Origin: Cymodocea nodosa
Lineage: Eukaryota > Streptophyta > Magnoliopsida > Alismatales > Cymodoceaceae
NCBI GenBank assembly: GCA_036874045.1
Contig: CM072340.1
Span: 1,813,001 to 1,877,000, forward strand
Reading direction: 5' to 3'
DNA: 64,000 nt
The position numbers were made by a program, and so were the translations under genes. Position 1 is the first letter of the stretch. Each line of letters begins with the position of its first letter. This document shows positions 46,084-58,800 of the stretch, piece after piece. The notes beneath the pieces are model-generated. The model was not told the DNA's origin, did no database searches, and saw only the letters and a program-made list of their open reading frames with translations.

Positions 46084-48879
46084 GATACATACAAAATTAG
46101 AAATCGATTGTTGACAAAAATTTGCATGAATATATTACAAAATAGTTGAAGTTGCAAAATGTTAGAAATCATAATTTATAGCTTAGTTGCGATTCAAAAA
46201 CATCCCCAAATACAATTTTATAGGAAAATGATTTGTTGTACTGTTACAGCATGGCAGAGGCAGAATAATGAGCATAGATTAATGTAATAGATGCAAATTG
46301 AGATTAGAAATTAGCTAGATGGAAAATCTACAAAGATAGATTATGAGATAAATATTACAATCATATTATATTGATATTATTCGTGTAAATAAAATAGTAA
46401 TATTGTACTACCACAGTAATATTGTATTAATCTTTATAGTGTAATTGTAATTAAGTTTTGTAGTGTATCATGTTCCAACCACATAAGTTGTAACGTGTGC
46501 ATGATCTGTCGTCATTTTATTTATTTATATGCAGTGGATTTATCATGAAACCTCCATATATTTTAAATCAGTTGGTTTTGAAGCATAAAAATCAATAGAT
46601 GCCGATCTTAGTTAAGTGCGTCTATCTAAAAAGGCCCGTTATTAGATTTTTTTTTTGTAAGTTCAACAAGCATTAGAAATGATTGGGAGCTTATGATATA
46701 TTGATTAAGATTCTGAAATATTATGATTTAGTGCTACTCCATTATGTTCCGAGAGGCAACAAAGCCACTGGCCCTTCTCCAAACTAACGGAAGCGCTACT
46801 TCCCGTGGATGGACGTGCAAATGTTTGATTATGAGTATATATGTTTTGCATTTACTTAATTTATTTTTTACAAGTAGTGTTTTTTTTTATAATGCTAGTA
46901 TTTTAATTTGATTTCAAAAAGTGCCTAAAACCTGTTCCATCAAAATAAACCAGAAGATTAATTATATTACCCTGCCATTAATTGTTTTTACCATCTCATT
47001 ATTACAGCTTTCGATTTTTTGAACACATCAAGGTTTTTTTGGAATACGGAAAGTTCTTCCGATCAGTGAACTCACTGTTGTTCCAATATTGAAGTTTTTT
47101 GGATTTTTTTTTTCATTTGAATTCACTAAAAACATTGGTGATAACTCATGTAGCGTTAAAATCTTTATGGGTATCTGTTTAAACTGTGACAAGAAACTTT
47201 GATATCCTTCGTTAGCCTGATGTCACTGTTATTTAATCATGAATTTTACTGTAAAATATCTAACTCAGAATCAAATGATATTGAGTTAAATGTTTCCATG
47301 TTTTAATATATTTGGTGTTGGAGTCAACAATAAGACTCAAATGGTCCACACATTCATTCAATTTAAAAATAAAGATACTTCGAGCCAAAAAAAAGTCACA
47401 ATCAAGGATTGTCAGAATACTTCTAGGTTAAAAAGTAGGAAAAAGATTTGCAAAAAGAGTTATCTCCAGTTGATTGACATAATTGATTTTGTATTTAATA
47501 CCTTATATTTCAGTGTAGTATCAAGGTCTTGATGCTCGACCAGGTCCAAATTATCACACATTTACTTGACCAAAACATAATGATTTTTGTATGAGTTAGA
47601 AAATATTACAAGTAAAGGAAAATATTGAAAAGTTGGAATAAAACTACATTAAAAAGGATAAAATATATATAATAAAAATCTCTCTTCTCATAATCAATTA
47701 CTTTTCAATTAGATTGTTCCATATATTTCAAAAATTCAGATAAGATTTGACAGGACACTTAACCGGCATTTCAAGTGCCTTTAGACATTTTGGATCTCAA
47801 AGTGTTTTTTAAAACGTCTATTGTGGATTATCCTTTCATGTTCAATCAATAGTTCTATTTATGTACACGAAAAGATAGTTTTAGTTTTCACTATGCATTA
47901 TTATAGTTAATTTTAGTTGTTCCGTCTTTTTCTGTAATGGTGTTTTCAAACAATCTTGGGTATGGATGAACTGTATTTGTCTATTATTCAATATATAATA
48001 ATAACTACTAAAAATATTCATAAACATCCATCCAATCTAAGAAAGATAAGGATCATCACTAGTTACACCTAATTAGAAAAAGTCAAAAATGTTGCTGTAG
48101 ACATAACATTCTTTTAATTTAGACATTCAAAACAACGTATCGAATTTGAATTTGATTTTGATGTGTTGTTTATCGTGAATTTTGTAAATTTTTCTTTATT
48201 TAATGTTTTTTTTAAAGGTTAGAATTAACCGCGAGTCTTAAATCTCGTGGAATTCAAGCACGTGAGGATCGAGAGAAAGGTGATGATCACCACCACAGTA
48301 TCCGTTGTTAAGTACCTATTCATTTAATGTTATTGTAAAAAATCTTTTCTGACGTTTATAACAATTTTTTCAACCAATGTACATAAATAAGATAATATTT
48401 TTTAGTAATTGTTATCAAATATAACCTTTATATATCAGTTTATTTCTATACGTAAGAAATACTACAATTTGAACTAAAAATGTTAAATGAAAAAAATTGA
48501 ATTTTACAATTTTTGTGAAAATGCTAGTTTATTTTCATACATTAGATTAAAGAACCTTAAAAGTGGATGAGCAATTTTGAGCTGTCAAACTTTCACTGAA
48601 AATAAGTATTCAACCAGACAAGGAGGACAAACAACATAAAGGAAGAAGAGAGTAAAGAGAACTCACAAAAGATGCAAGAAGCGAAAGAAGCGCATAAAGA
48701 GTGTCGTTAAGGTTAAAATAAGATTTAAATGTAGATGGAAATAAAATCACAACCGTCCATCTCAATAGAAATACATTGAAAAAAGTATAAACTTGGTGTC
48801 AAGAAAATTGCAAAAAGGACCTCATGAACAATAGAAATCAAGTATAGACTTGATAAGAAATTGTAAAACTACCTTGCTT
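46084..48879. other. Intergenic, no gene recognised
   Basis: About 2.8 kb of AT-rich sequence. The part next to the copia element may continue the FAR1-like relic, but I could not follow a frame through it. Confidence 0.5.
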
Positions 48880-50560
48880 AAAAGGAGATTAAATCTAGTC
48901 TTGTTTAGTGGCTTGGTAAAGATGTTCGCAACCTACTTGTCACTGTTAATGTGCACTATGGAAAATGAGATTAAAGGTTCATTATTGTTATGAGAGCAAA
49001 CCATTATAAATATATAGGATGATTATATGGATCCATTTAATTGGCTAATTCATTTAACCACCCTCGAACATGATACATTCATCATACTTCACCTCAAGCT
49101 AAAGTATAGATATTTATCATGTCCAGTTTGTTATACAAGAATTTAGAAACATTGACATTTAAAAGGGAAGATTGGATTCAATTGGTGTGAGCTTGGATTT
49201 ACATTGTAACTGTTCGATTTCCTACGTCAAGTTCAATGTGTATTTCCATTATGATAGAACCATCCTTGTCTTGGAATATGCCACCTCAATTACCAGAAAA
49301 TATCTTGATTTTCCTAGGTCTTTGGTAGCAAAGCACTTCCCTAAATAGGTTTTGCAGTCATAATTTATCTGCTATAACTACTTATAATTAGGATATCAAC
49401 ATATACAACATATACAACTAATATGATACAATCAGTAGTAGTCTTGTGATAGAAGATAGAATGGTCCACTATACATTCATGAAAACCTCTGTTAGTCATA
49501 ACTTGATTAAACTTTGCAAATCAGACACACAAACTTTGTTTGAGGTTATAAATGCCTTTTTTAATTTGCATACTAGATTTTCTTCCTAAGTAATATAGCC
49601 AAGATGTTGTTTCATATAAACTTGTTTTTCCATAACACTATACAAGAAAATGTTCTTGACATCCAATTGATATAATTTTTATTGTTGATTGACAATTATG
49701 TATACTGAAAGAATGACTTGGATAGAGTTGAGTTGAGTTACTAGTAAGAATGTCTCTATATGATCAACATCATAGATTTAGGTGAATCTACAAGCTACAA
49801 GATGAGCCTTATATTTGTCTATTAAATCATCAGACTTGTATTTAATAATGTAGATCTATTGACAAGTGACTACATTTGTTTTCACAAAGCAAGACACCAA
49901 GTCCTAAGTACCACATAACCTTAAGACTGCTACTTCATTGTTCATTGCTTTCTTTCATTGTCAATAGTCATCAGGTATAGACTCAAAAGCTAAGGATAGA
50001 GCATAGTAAGAGAATACCTAAGAAAAATACATTTAAGAGACTTAGGTGACAACTTATCAAGTTCACAGCTTAGAGGAAAAAATCTAAATAAAGGTAACAT
50101 TAGAAAGATTAAAGAGAACAACACAACATTAGAAAGAAGTTGATGAAAAGAAATGTCACCCCTTAGAGGAGTTGAAGACATAATTTATAAGATACGATAT
50201 GGTAAGATCAACATCATATTAGATGTACTTAAGTATGTTCATTTAGAACAAAAGAAAGGGTATCATCCAATATATGTCGATGTTTTGCCACAAATTCCTT
50301 ATGTGTCATGATACAAACCAAACTATGGAAACTTAAATTGACAAAGAAAATGTGCTTTTGGTAACCATAGGAAATGACAATGAACAGTTAGATACCCTAT
50401 AATGAAGAAGTCGAACTTGAATTGTTGTAGAAACACAGCTAAATGCGTTGTGCGAATCAGATGTAGGTGGCGAAGGTTGATACACCATGGGAGGCAACGA
50501 TCGGAGACTTAGTAAACGAACTTGATAGAGACTTATTTTATTACCCATTCAATGTATATT
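48880..50560 (-). pseudogene. Second, older Ty1/copia relic
   Basis: On the minus strand, 50548-50333 and 50181-49990 carry pieces of integrase (a RVSNCSLSFP-like block, then LDKLSPKSLKCIFLRYSLT). Further down, about 49900-49600, come IKYKSDDLIDKYKAHLVA, DVDHIETFLLVTQLNSIQV and YQLDVKNIFLYS, the first third of the reverse transcriptase with the LDVK motif kept. Stops and frame changes are frequent. No LTR pair was recognised. Sequence around 48880-49100 and 50600-50900 may be LTR remnants. Confidence 0.65.
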
Positions 50561-52761
50561 AGTTTCACCGAACTTATTCAAGAAGCCATATTTTTAAATA
50601 ACTTGGAGCTACACCTTGTGACAATTTTGTCTTAGTTTAGTATTAATGGCAAACTTCTCAGCAAAGAAAAGGATGACCTGGTAGTATGTGTTTCTATCTT
50701 TACAACCTTTGCGTGGAACTAAATAAACATATTTTTGTGGACTGCGTCAAGTTAATTTTTATTTAGTCTTTCCTTCTTAAAGATATCGTAATGCCCTTCA
50801 TAGAGATGACTTTATTGTTAGAATTTTTAAGAATACTTCTCTCCTTTCTTTTAACTTCTTCAATTTTGTTTAGTCCTCCTTCCTTCTTGTGTTGTAAAAC
50901 TTGCGGATAAACAAAAATCATGTGATTTTTCGATGCTCTTTTGAAAATATCCTCTCGATATTCTTAACTGTCATGATTTCATTTTGTTTTTACTAAAAAA
51001 ACTGAACAACTGGCGTTGGTGCAGAATTATTGAATTAAAATGAGATGCGCATGTGAGTAACACTTCTGATGAAGTAGATGCCTTTAAACTCAAGAGGTAA
51101 GTTGACATTACCGAACAATTTTATTTTTTTCTTTTGAAGGTTTTTCCCCCCTGTTTTGTGTTACTTTGAAATTCACATGTATGCTTTTTTTTCCCTTATA
51201 ATTTTGTGACTTCTTCTCCTGGCTGTGATTCCAATTTTAATCAACTTCGTTACAAAAAAAAAAACACATCGATTCAAATCTTTCTTTTAATTTTTTATCT
51301 CCTGCAGTGTAAAGGTCAGGAAGAGCTTCACGTGGACAGGGACAAAGTCTGGTGGTGACGAATATTTTTCATGAGAGACAAAAATCTTGAGGAGGCCGAT
51401 AATATTTCCCACCCTTCCCAGATAACTTGAACCGTCGCAGGGCAACGCTTGGGAGAGTCATGGGGAAGGTCAATTATGAATGATTAAATAATTGATTGAC
51501 AGAGACTAAATATTCCGCATGTCGTTGCTTGTGCTTATCCACAGCTTCTACCGTAATCACGATAATCATCGGTCGGCGTGTCGTTCACTTCTCTCGACCA
51601 ACCCACGACGTTGACTGGCGTTTCCTCCCCCCCACCACCACACGTTTGGTTTTCCGGGGTAATTGATTGGATGCGCGTGATATATTCTTCGTTGCAATCT
51701 TGACAGAATTTGGAGATGAAATCTGGAAGGGAAAAATGTTGTTTTTCATTTTTGATATAAAGGGTACAGATATATTATTAACAAAATTATTTCAACTATA
51801 AAATCACAATCAAATGAGGGAAGGCAAGCAGACTGTAATTAATTATTCATTTCCTCATCTACACGACCATCTCTTTCGGACGGTAAGGCTAAGATCCGCG
51901 TCGTTTTCTCTAAAAATGTTGCCTTTAGCATTCATTGTCGATGATTTTTATAACCGGTAGATTTCACGAATGTCTTAATGAATGTTGTACTTGTTTCAAA
52001 AGCTAAATTTTTTTTAGTAAAAAAGTGGTAGTCAAACTTTTACTGAATATTGAAGAGATTTTTTGTACGTTACAATTAAAAATAATACCATTTCTGTTAA
52101 TTCAAACAAAGGTAAGAAATTAAGGTTTACAGAGGAGTAAAAATATAAGTGAAAAAATCATCTTGCAACATGTAGAGGCAGTTAACAAAGGGGGATGCTC
52201 GGTATATCAATTGAGTGCAAGGTAAAAATGTTAGTATAGGTTGTCAGTATATTTTGTCATAGGTAATTGATTTCAATCAGTATTCCGTAACTTACGTTAT
52301 CTTTTTATTTTTATTTTAATTCGTTTTTGTGGTTTATGATCTTCACTGTTTTTTACTCTTCACTTAAAGATAATGTGAATTATCTGATTTTTATTTTTTA
52401 AAATTTTTGCTCATATTTATAAATATCGTAAATCATGCGACCTTCGTACATTTCTATCTATCACTTAGAAACATTATAAATTAAATTACTTCTTCTTATT
52501 CATCGGTGTTATAATACGATGCATTTCGTTTACTCACACTCTCGTGGACGTACCGACAAAAAGATGAGCTCGTTTTGGAATGTTCATATCTCAGTCGAAA
52601 TTCAACCGCACGACAGTAGAAATCTTACCATTTACCGTTCATCGACATTTGGAAGGGCATGGTCGTCGTCGCTTCGCTCACATATCTTGTATCGGAAGCA
52701 AATGCGTTTTCCAGCAATATTCTGAAGAGAAGGGAATCTGTCCATTTCTCGACCACGGGTG

Positions 52762-52764
<3 letters not shown>
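50561..52764. other. Intergenic sequence and SAC promoter region, no gene recognised
   Basis: AT-rich, becoming mixed from about 51300. No coding region is supported. Core promoter elements of the SAC gene could not be assigned with confidence. Confidence 0.5.

Positions 52765-52816
<52 letters not shown>
52765..52816. repeat. CT dinucleotide microsatellite, 26 units, in the SAC leader
   Basis: An uninterrupted CT run ending 70 bp before the SAC start codon, so it is probably in the 5' UTR. Confidence 0.95.
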
Positions 52817-52818
<2 letters not shown>

Positions 52819-52886
52819 CGTGGCGCAAGGCTGTGCCCTCCGTGTCTTGCTGCTGTTCTTCTTCCTCGATCTCCTTCGGCTTGTCC

Positions 52887-55800
52887 ATGACGGAGGCGAA
52901 ACGGGGGTGTGAGCCGGGGTGCTCGTCCCAGCACGTTGACGACGGGGATCTACCCCGGGACAGTTTCATGCTCTATAACACCCCGTCGGTATGCAACTTT
53001 CATCGAATCACACGCTCTTGTGGTCATGTTTTGGGATTTGGGTTCTTCTCTTTTCCGATCCGAATTCAACGGTGCCTCCTTTTCTTTTGTCTGTCTTAAA
53101 AGGTGTTGCCTTTGGGTTGAAAGGTTCTCTGGTTACGGTTCTTGTGTTCATGATGCTGTGCTTATTGTCCCCTTTTTTTCAACCGCCATTGGAGCTGCTC
53201 ATCTTTTTATTTGATATGCTTTTTATTGTTCTGCGTGGCGAAAGTAGCTTGCTTTATTCTTATTTTCGTTTAGTTTGACCTGTAATTCAGTGGTTTTGCG
53301 TGTTGGTGTAGAAATTTTATCTGGTAGGGAGAGACGAGGGCAGGCTGTTCTGGAGGGTGCTGACGATTAACAGATTGGTGCCTTCCGAGCTCCACGTTCG
53401 CGAGGAGAAATTCTCGTGTTCTGCAAGTTGCTGCCTAGATGCGCTGAATAGAATAGATGTGCAATCTGGCAACCTTAAATCAGGCATACTCTGCTATGGT
53501 ATTGTTGGTATGTGTGGTGGACTTCGGGTAACTATTGTTGATTGTGCTGATTTAGTGCGAGATTCTCATTGTACTTATCTTATGTCAGGAGTTGTCAAGT
53601 TTAATGGGCCCTATTATCTGGTGCTTATCACGGAAAGGAGACAGATTGGCTGCATTTGTGGCCATGCTATATACGCAATTAGCAAGAGTGAAATGATCCC
53701 ATTTTCACATTCTACTTGGAGATCTAATTTATGTGATGCTATGAATGAAAACAGGTTTTTTCCCTTTCCGTATGTAAATGTAAATGTCCATGACACCTTG
53801 GAAGTTGTATCCCATGGAAAATTTACCTGTGTTATGGTACCTTGTAGCAATAGACTAAGTCTTTGACAACCCTTTTTTGGTTTTTCCAAAGTACTTTGTA
53901 GTATTGTGGAGATTCATGTGGCCAACCCCATGTAGTGGGATTATGGATCAATTTGTTGTTTACATTGTGGTATCGTGGAGATTTTAATGTTATTTTTTAC
54001 AGATAAATCCGAGTGTGTGATTGTAGTCTATAATATTTCCTATTTACCTTATATTTGTGCACAATATATACTTTTTTTTCTAGCTCAATGTTTATGGTTA
54101 TTTTTGCTATTTCTATGTACTTGTACTGTGTCCAAGGAAAATAAATTTTGGTAATTAATTCCTCTGGACAGCTTCCAGTTCCTAAAGATATCTGTTTTTA
54201 GTTATTCACATTATTACAGCTGTGTGGGGCTTAATGCCAGTTCGGTTACTCCATAAGAACCGAGGCAAGCTTCATGCTGTTTTGGAATTATTTGTTAAAT
54301 ATGTGAATGAAGCGAGGTATCAAAATTTGTGCAGTTCAAATTACCATTTTACACTGCTACGTCTTTAATTTTGTCTTGTGGGGAATGCCTCTGATATGCT
54401 GTCTAACTTAATAATTTTCATTGGTTGCATTAGGTGCAGGAAGCTGTTCTGCACAGTTGATATCACAAAAAACTTCTTTTTCAGTTACTCATATGGTGTG
54501 ATGCACAGCCTTCAGAGAAACATGCGTGATGATATGAGAGGGCAGATTTCATACCAGTCACTCTTTGTTTGGAATGAGTTTTTGACTCGTGCCATACGCA
54601 ATCAACTCAAAAATACCCTTTGGACCATTGCATTGGTCCATGGCTTCTTTGAACAGGCTAGTGATATTAAATCAAGATTTTATTCAGAAAACTTCTGCTT
54701 CTTAAATGCAGTCAATATCCTGCAGTAGTTGTGTGTGAATGCAATGATGACATAGATCATGTCCATGTAATGTTTGATGCTTTTGAATTAAAGGAGGGCC
54801 CAAGAGACTGAGAAATATTCCTCAAATTAGTAACAAGTTCATTTCTTAATTTTTAATTTACCTAGCATTGGGTTGCTAATTTTATCCATTTATCTGCTAT
54901 CTTCTTTGGTATGCATTATAGTTAAGTGGATGTCTATAAGAAAAATTTATCCATCCTTTGGGGTATCGGCAAAAAACATCCCAACCTATATTAAAGGATG
55001 GGACATGAATAGTGTCTTATGCTATCCATTTAAGTTATTGGTCAAATTAAATATTATATTATATGTTTTTCAAAATTTTGATTTTTTCTATTATGTTCAT
55101 GTTTTGGAACTCAAAATCTTACTGTATTTTAAATGTTTCCTCTTAAATATATGGAAAACGTGTTTTTAATTGAATGTTTTGTTGTTAGGTTAGTTTATAA
55201 TCTTTATTCAGATACTAATAAATTTAGAATATGATATGATTATGTATTAAATGCAATATATGGCTACCGTTTTTAGTGTAAAACTTTCCATTAATTACCT
55301 GTTAGCTACTATTTTCCATCCATTTTCGCATGTTAGAAACAAATTTCGGTAAGTTTATTCTTAGTGGATAACAAAAGTTTTAGGGTAAAGTCATAAAGCA
55401 TTAACTTATCCATTTCTTGCCCTTTCAGCACCTTAATTTGCATATTATGTGGATTCATCTACCTTGTACTGGTAAACACTTTTGAAATAGTTTGTATCAT
55501 ATGTGTTAGTAGTTTAATTGCAAAGGTTAGATGAAAGCTGAACTTTTAATTCTGGGAGCTTTAATACTGAAATAAAATAATAATAAACAGTCTCCATGAT
55601 GATAAGTAAAAATAATTTCCATCTTGTTTGAAATTGTCTTCAATCATCTTGAATCAGTTGTTTAGGAACTCCACAGTCATGCTCAAGGTTTTTGTCGCTC
55701 ATAATGAATCATCTATATTGATTCATCTGGCTTTTCAATAGGTCAATTTTATTACTTATCTACAATATACTGATTATTCTGTCTGTATTTACATCTTTTT

Positions 55801-58800
55801 TCTTGATCCAGGTCACACTTTCAACGTTAGGCAAGAATTTTGACTTGGTACTTCTTGCTAGGCGCTCTCGGCATTTTGCTGGCACCAGGTTAACCAGTTA
55901 GATGTTTGACAAATATATCAATTGAATTTTTTCATAAATCTTATCACTTCCTTAAAAAAGTATAAAACAAAATATTTCTTAACAACCTTGTAATGTTTAC
56001 TTTGGATTTCCATGCACAACTTGACATTGTTTTTATCAGATTCCAAAAACGTGGTGTGAATAAGAAGGGTAGAGTGGCCAATGATGTTGAGACAGAACAG
56101 ATTGTGTTTGATAAAGACTTTCCAAGGGAATGTGTAGCTGGAATAACTTCTGTTGTACAGCATAGAGGTTCTATACCACTTTTTTGGTCACAAGAAGCTT
56201 CACTTCTAAAATTCAGGCCAGATATCACCTGTAAGGGGTCTTCAAGCCAGATGCCTTGCCATCTTGGCTACTATTATAATGCTCTTTATTTACTATTTTA
56301 TTACTAACCATTATGGTTGCTTCATCTACAGTGAAGGTGGATCCAACTTTCAAAGCCACTAGGGTTCATTTTGAGAATCTCGTTAAACGATATGGCAATC
56401 CAATAATTATTTTGAACTTAATCAAGGTATATTTCCTGTACTTGTGGAAATAATTATTGCTTGATGTAACACATGAATATGCTTTTAACTTGTGATTTTA
56501 AAATTATTAATAAAGCATATTTTTCTCATGGACTTGATTTGTTCAGTGAATTTTCTATTCACCTCCTTGTTTATGTCACACAGACACATGAGAAGAAACC
56601 TCGAGAATCTGTACTTCGAGCTGAATTTATCAAGGCAATTGATTTTATTAATAAAGCTTTACCTGAAGACAACCGTTTAAAATTCTTACACTGGGATATC
56701 AGTACACATTCTACGAGGTACTATTTTCTGCTTATATTTTGTTTAAAATTTTTGGAGGTAATGCTGCTAGCAATAAACTGTGATTTCTGTTGTGATATTA
56801 CTCAATATTTGCTTTATCAGGAGAGGTAATGATGTGTTGACATTGTTGGACAAAGTGGCAGCAAATGCATTTTCTTTGACTGGATTTTTTTATACTCAAG
56901 TGACACCAGATTTAAGAATAACGAATGCTGTAAGATGCTCTCTGCTCGAGTAAGTACAACTTGCACCTGTTGATACAAATGTGTCTGCGGTAAAATGATG
57001 AATATTGGTTGCTTGTTCAAATAATTATTAGGTTATTTTCTTGAAACAGTGGGAACCTTTAACCACACATAATTATTCATATACTTTCTTAAAATTTGAC
57101 AATGAATTTACAAATTGTTAGCTGGTTTGATCTAACATTGGCCAAACAAGAAAAGGTTGCGGAGAATCCTAACAACTCTAGAATTTTCCATTGGTTTTGT
57201 AGATTCTAGATTTTTCCACTATGGCTTCCTTCACAGGTCAAACTTGAAATCTAGAGTCTTTAACTTCCTTTGACCTACTTTCTATGCTTATAAATAGGGG
57301 ATGGGTGCACATAATAGTGAATAATAGAAGAAATGTGAGTGTGAGGAGAATGTGTATATTGTGACATTGATTATACTATGCTTTTGAGAGTGTTGGTATG
57401 GAGATTGTAGGTGTTGTGTAGCTTAGTGGTTGATGTGGATTGTGTAAATTTGTATGTTTGTCTAAGTTACAATTTGAAGTATAATATTGTAGAAAATCAT
57501 TATTTTGTAATACTACATATCATAAATAATAGTACAACCCACACTTTCGTACTTTTCATAATTAGAGCCTTGAAGTAGGATGACTCCAATGGCATAACTT
57601 GACACATTGACTTCCAACTCAAATGGGTGTTGGAGATTTGGTAAGGCCAACACTGGTGCCATACAAATCTTGTGCTTGAGTGCTTCAAAGGCTTCTGTGT
57701 TCTTCTTTGTCCAAGCAAATTGGCTATGTACCTTGATAAGGTCATGTAGGGGGTGCAACATTCAATGAGAAATTGTTGATGAATTTCCATAGATATTGGC
57801 AAGCTCCGAAGAAACTTTGAAGCATTCTATGATAATGGTTACTCTTGAATGGCTTTGATTTTCCCAAACTTTACCTGTAACTCTCTATTGCCCACTACAA
57901 AGATGAGGAAGACTAAAGTTGTCAATCTAAATTCACTCTTCTTGGCATTCAACTTTTAAGTCATGATGGTGTATAAGATCAAAGACTTGGTGAACATGGT
58001 TTATATGTTCCTCCAAGTATGTGCTATATATATGAATGACATTCAAAGAAATAGGAGATAAGTACAAAGAGCATGAAGTGAAAAATAGGAGTGAGAGTGT
58101 GAGGATAGTGTGGGTATTGTGAGTGCATTATATCTGTGAGGTTTTAGTATTTAGAGTGTCAGTGTTGTGTAATGTTGTAGTGGTTGATGTGGATTGTACA
58201 AATTCTTGTGTTTGTGCAATTTACATTTTAGAGTATAATGTGTGTAAAAAATTATTATTTTATAATACCATATATCATCATTATATTATAATTTTACACT
58301 TTCATATTTTACATAAATATTTTCATTAAATTGTGGTGTCAACCAAATCATTAACCTAAGTTTGCCTTCTTCTAACTTGTTGGCTTCCCTTCATTAACAT
58401 TGGACCAAGAAACTACCCAATTCTATTGACCATTTCTGTTTATCAATTTCTGTCTTTTTTCTCCATTGGCAGCCATAAAATCTTACCACTTTAGTTTGTT
58501 AGGTAGTTTAAGCCAAGATAAAAGGGTCTAATTCTTGGGAGAAAATGGAGCTGACATATTTATTCCATACTTATTGATGTCTAACCAAAGCTGTGTAGTA
58601 GCAATGAATTTAATATAAAAATGGGATAGTATTAGTTTTGAGTGGGTTTATACATGATTCTTTGTGTTGAGAGTGTTGAAGAGAAAATTTTATGTTTTGC
58701 AGATATATGGTTTGATATTGTCATTAAAAGAAAAATTGACTTCTGTTTTTTCTTATATTTTTTGCACATTTCTATGAGTTCAATTGTTGAGAATTTAAAC

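Noticed and set aside
52659..52886. Longer N-terminus for the SAC protein starting at 52659
   Set aside because: The extra part reads through the CT microsatellite and has no match to SAC proteins; the ATG at 52887 is a better start and leaves the repeat in the leader.
56930..56951. Donor at 56950 (CTCGA|GTAAGT) for SAC exon 9
   Set aside because: A good donor by consensus, but its phase is incompatible with exon 10, which is preceded by an in-frame TAG; the donor at 56930 fits.
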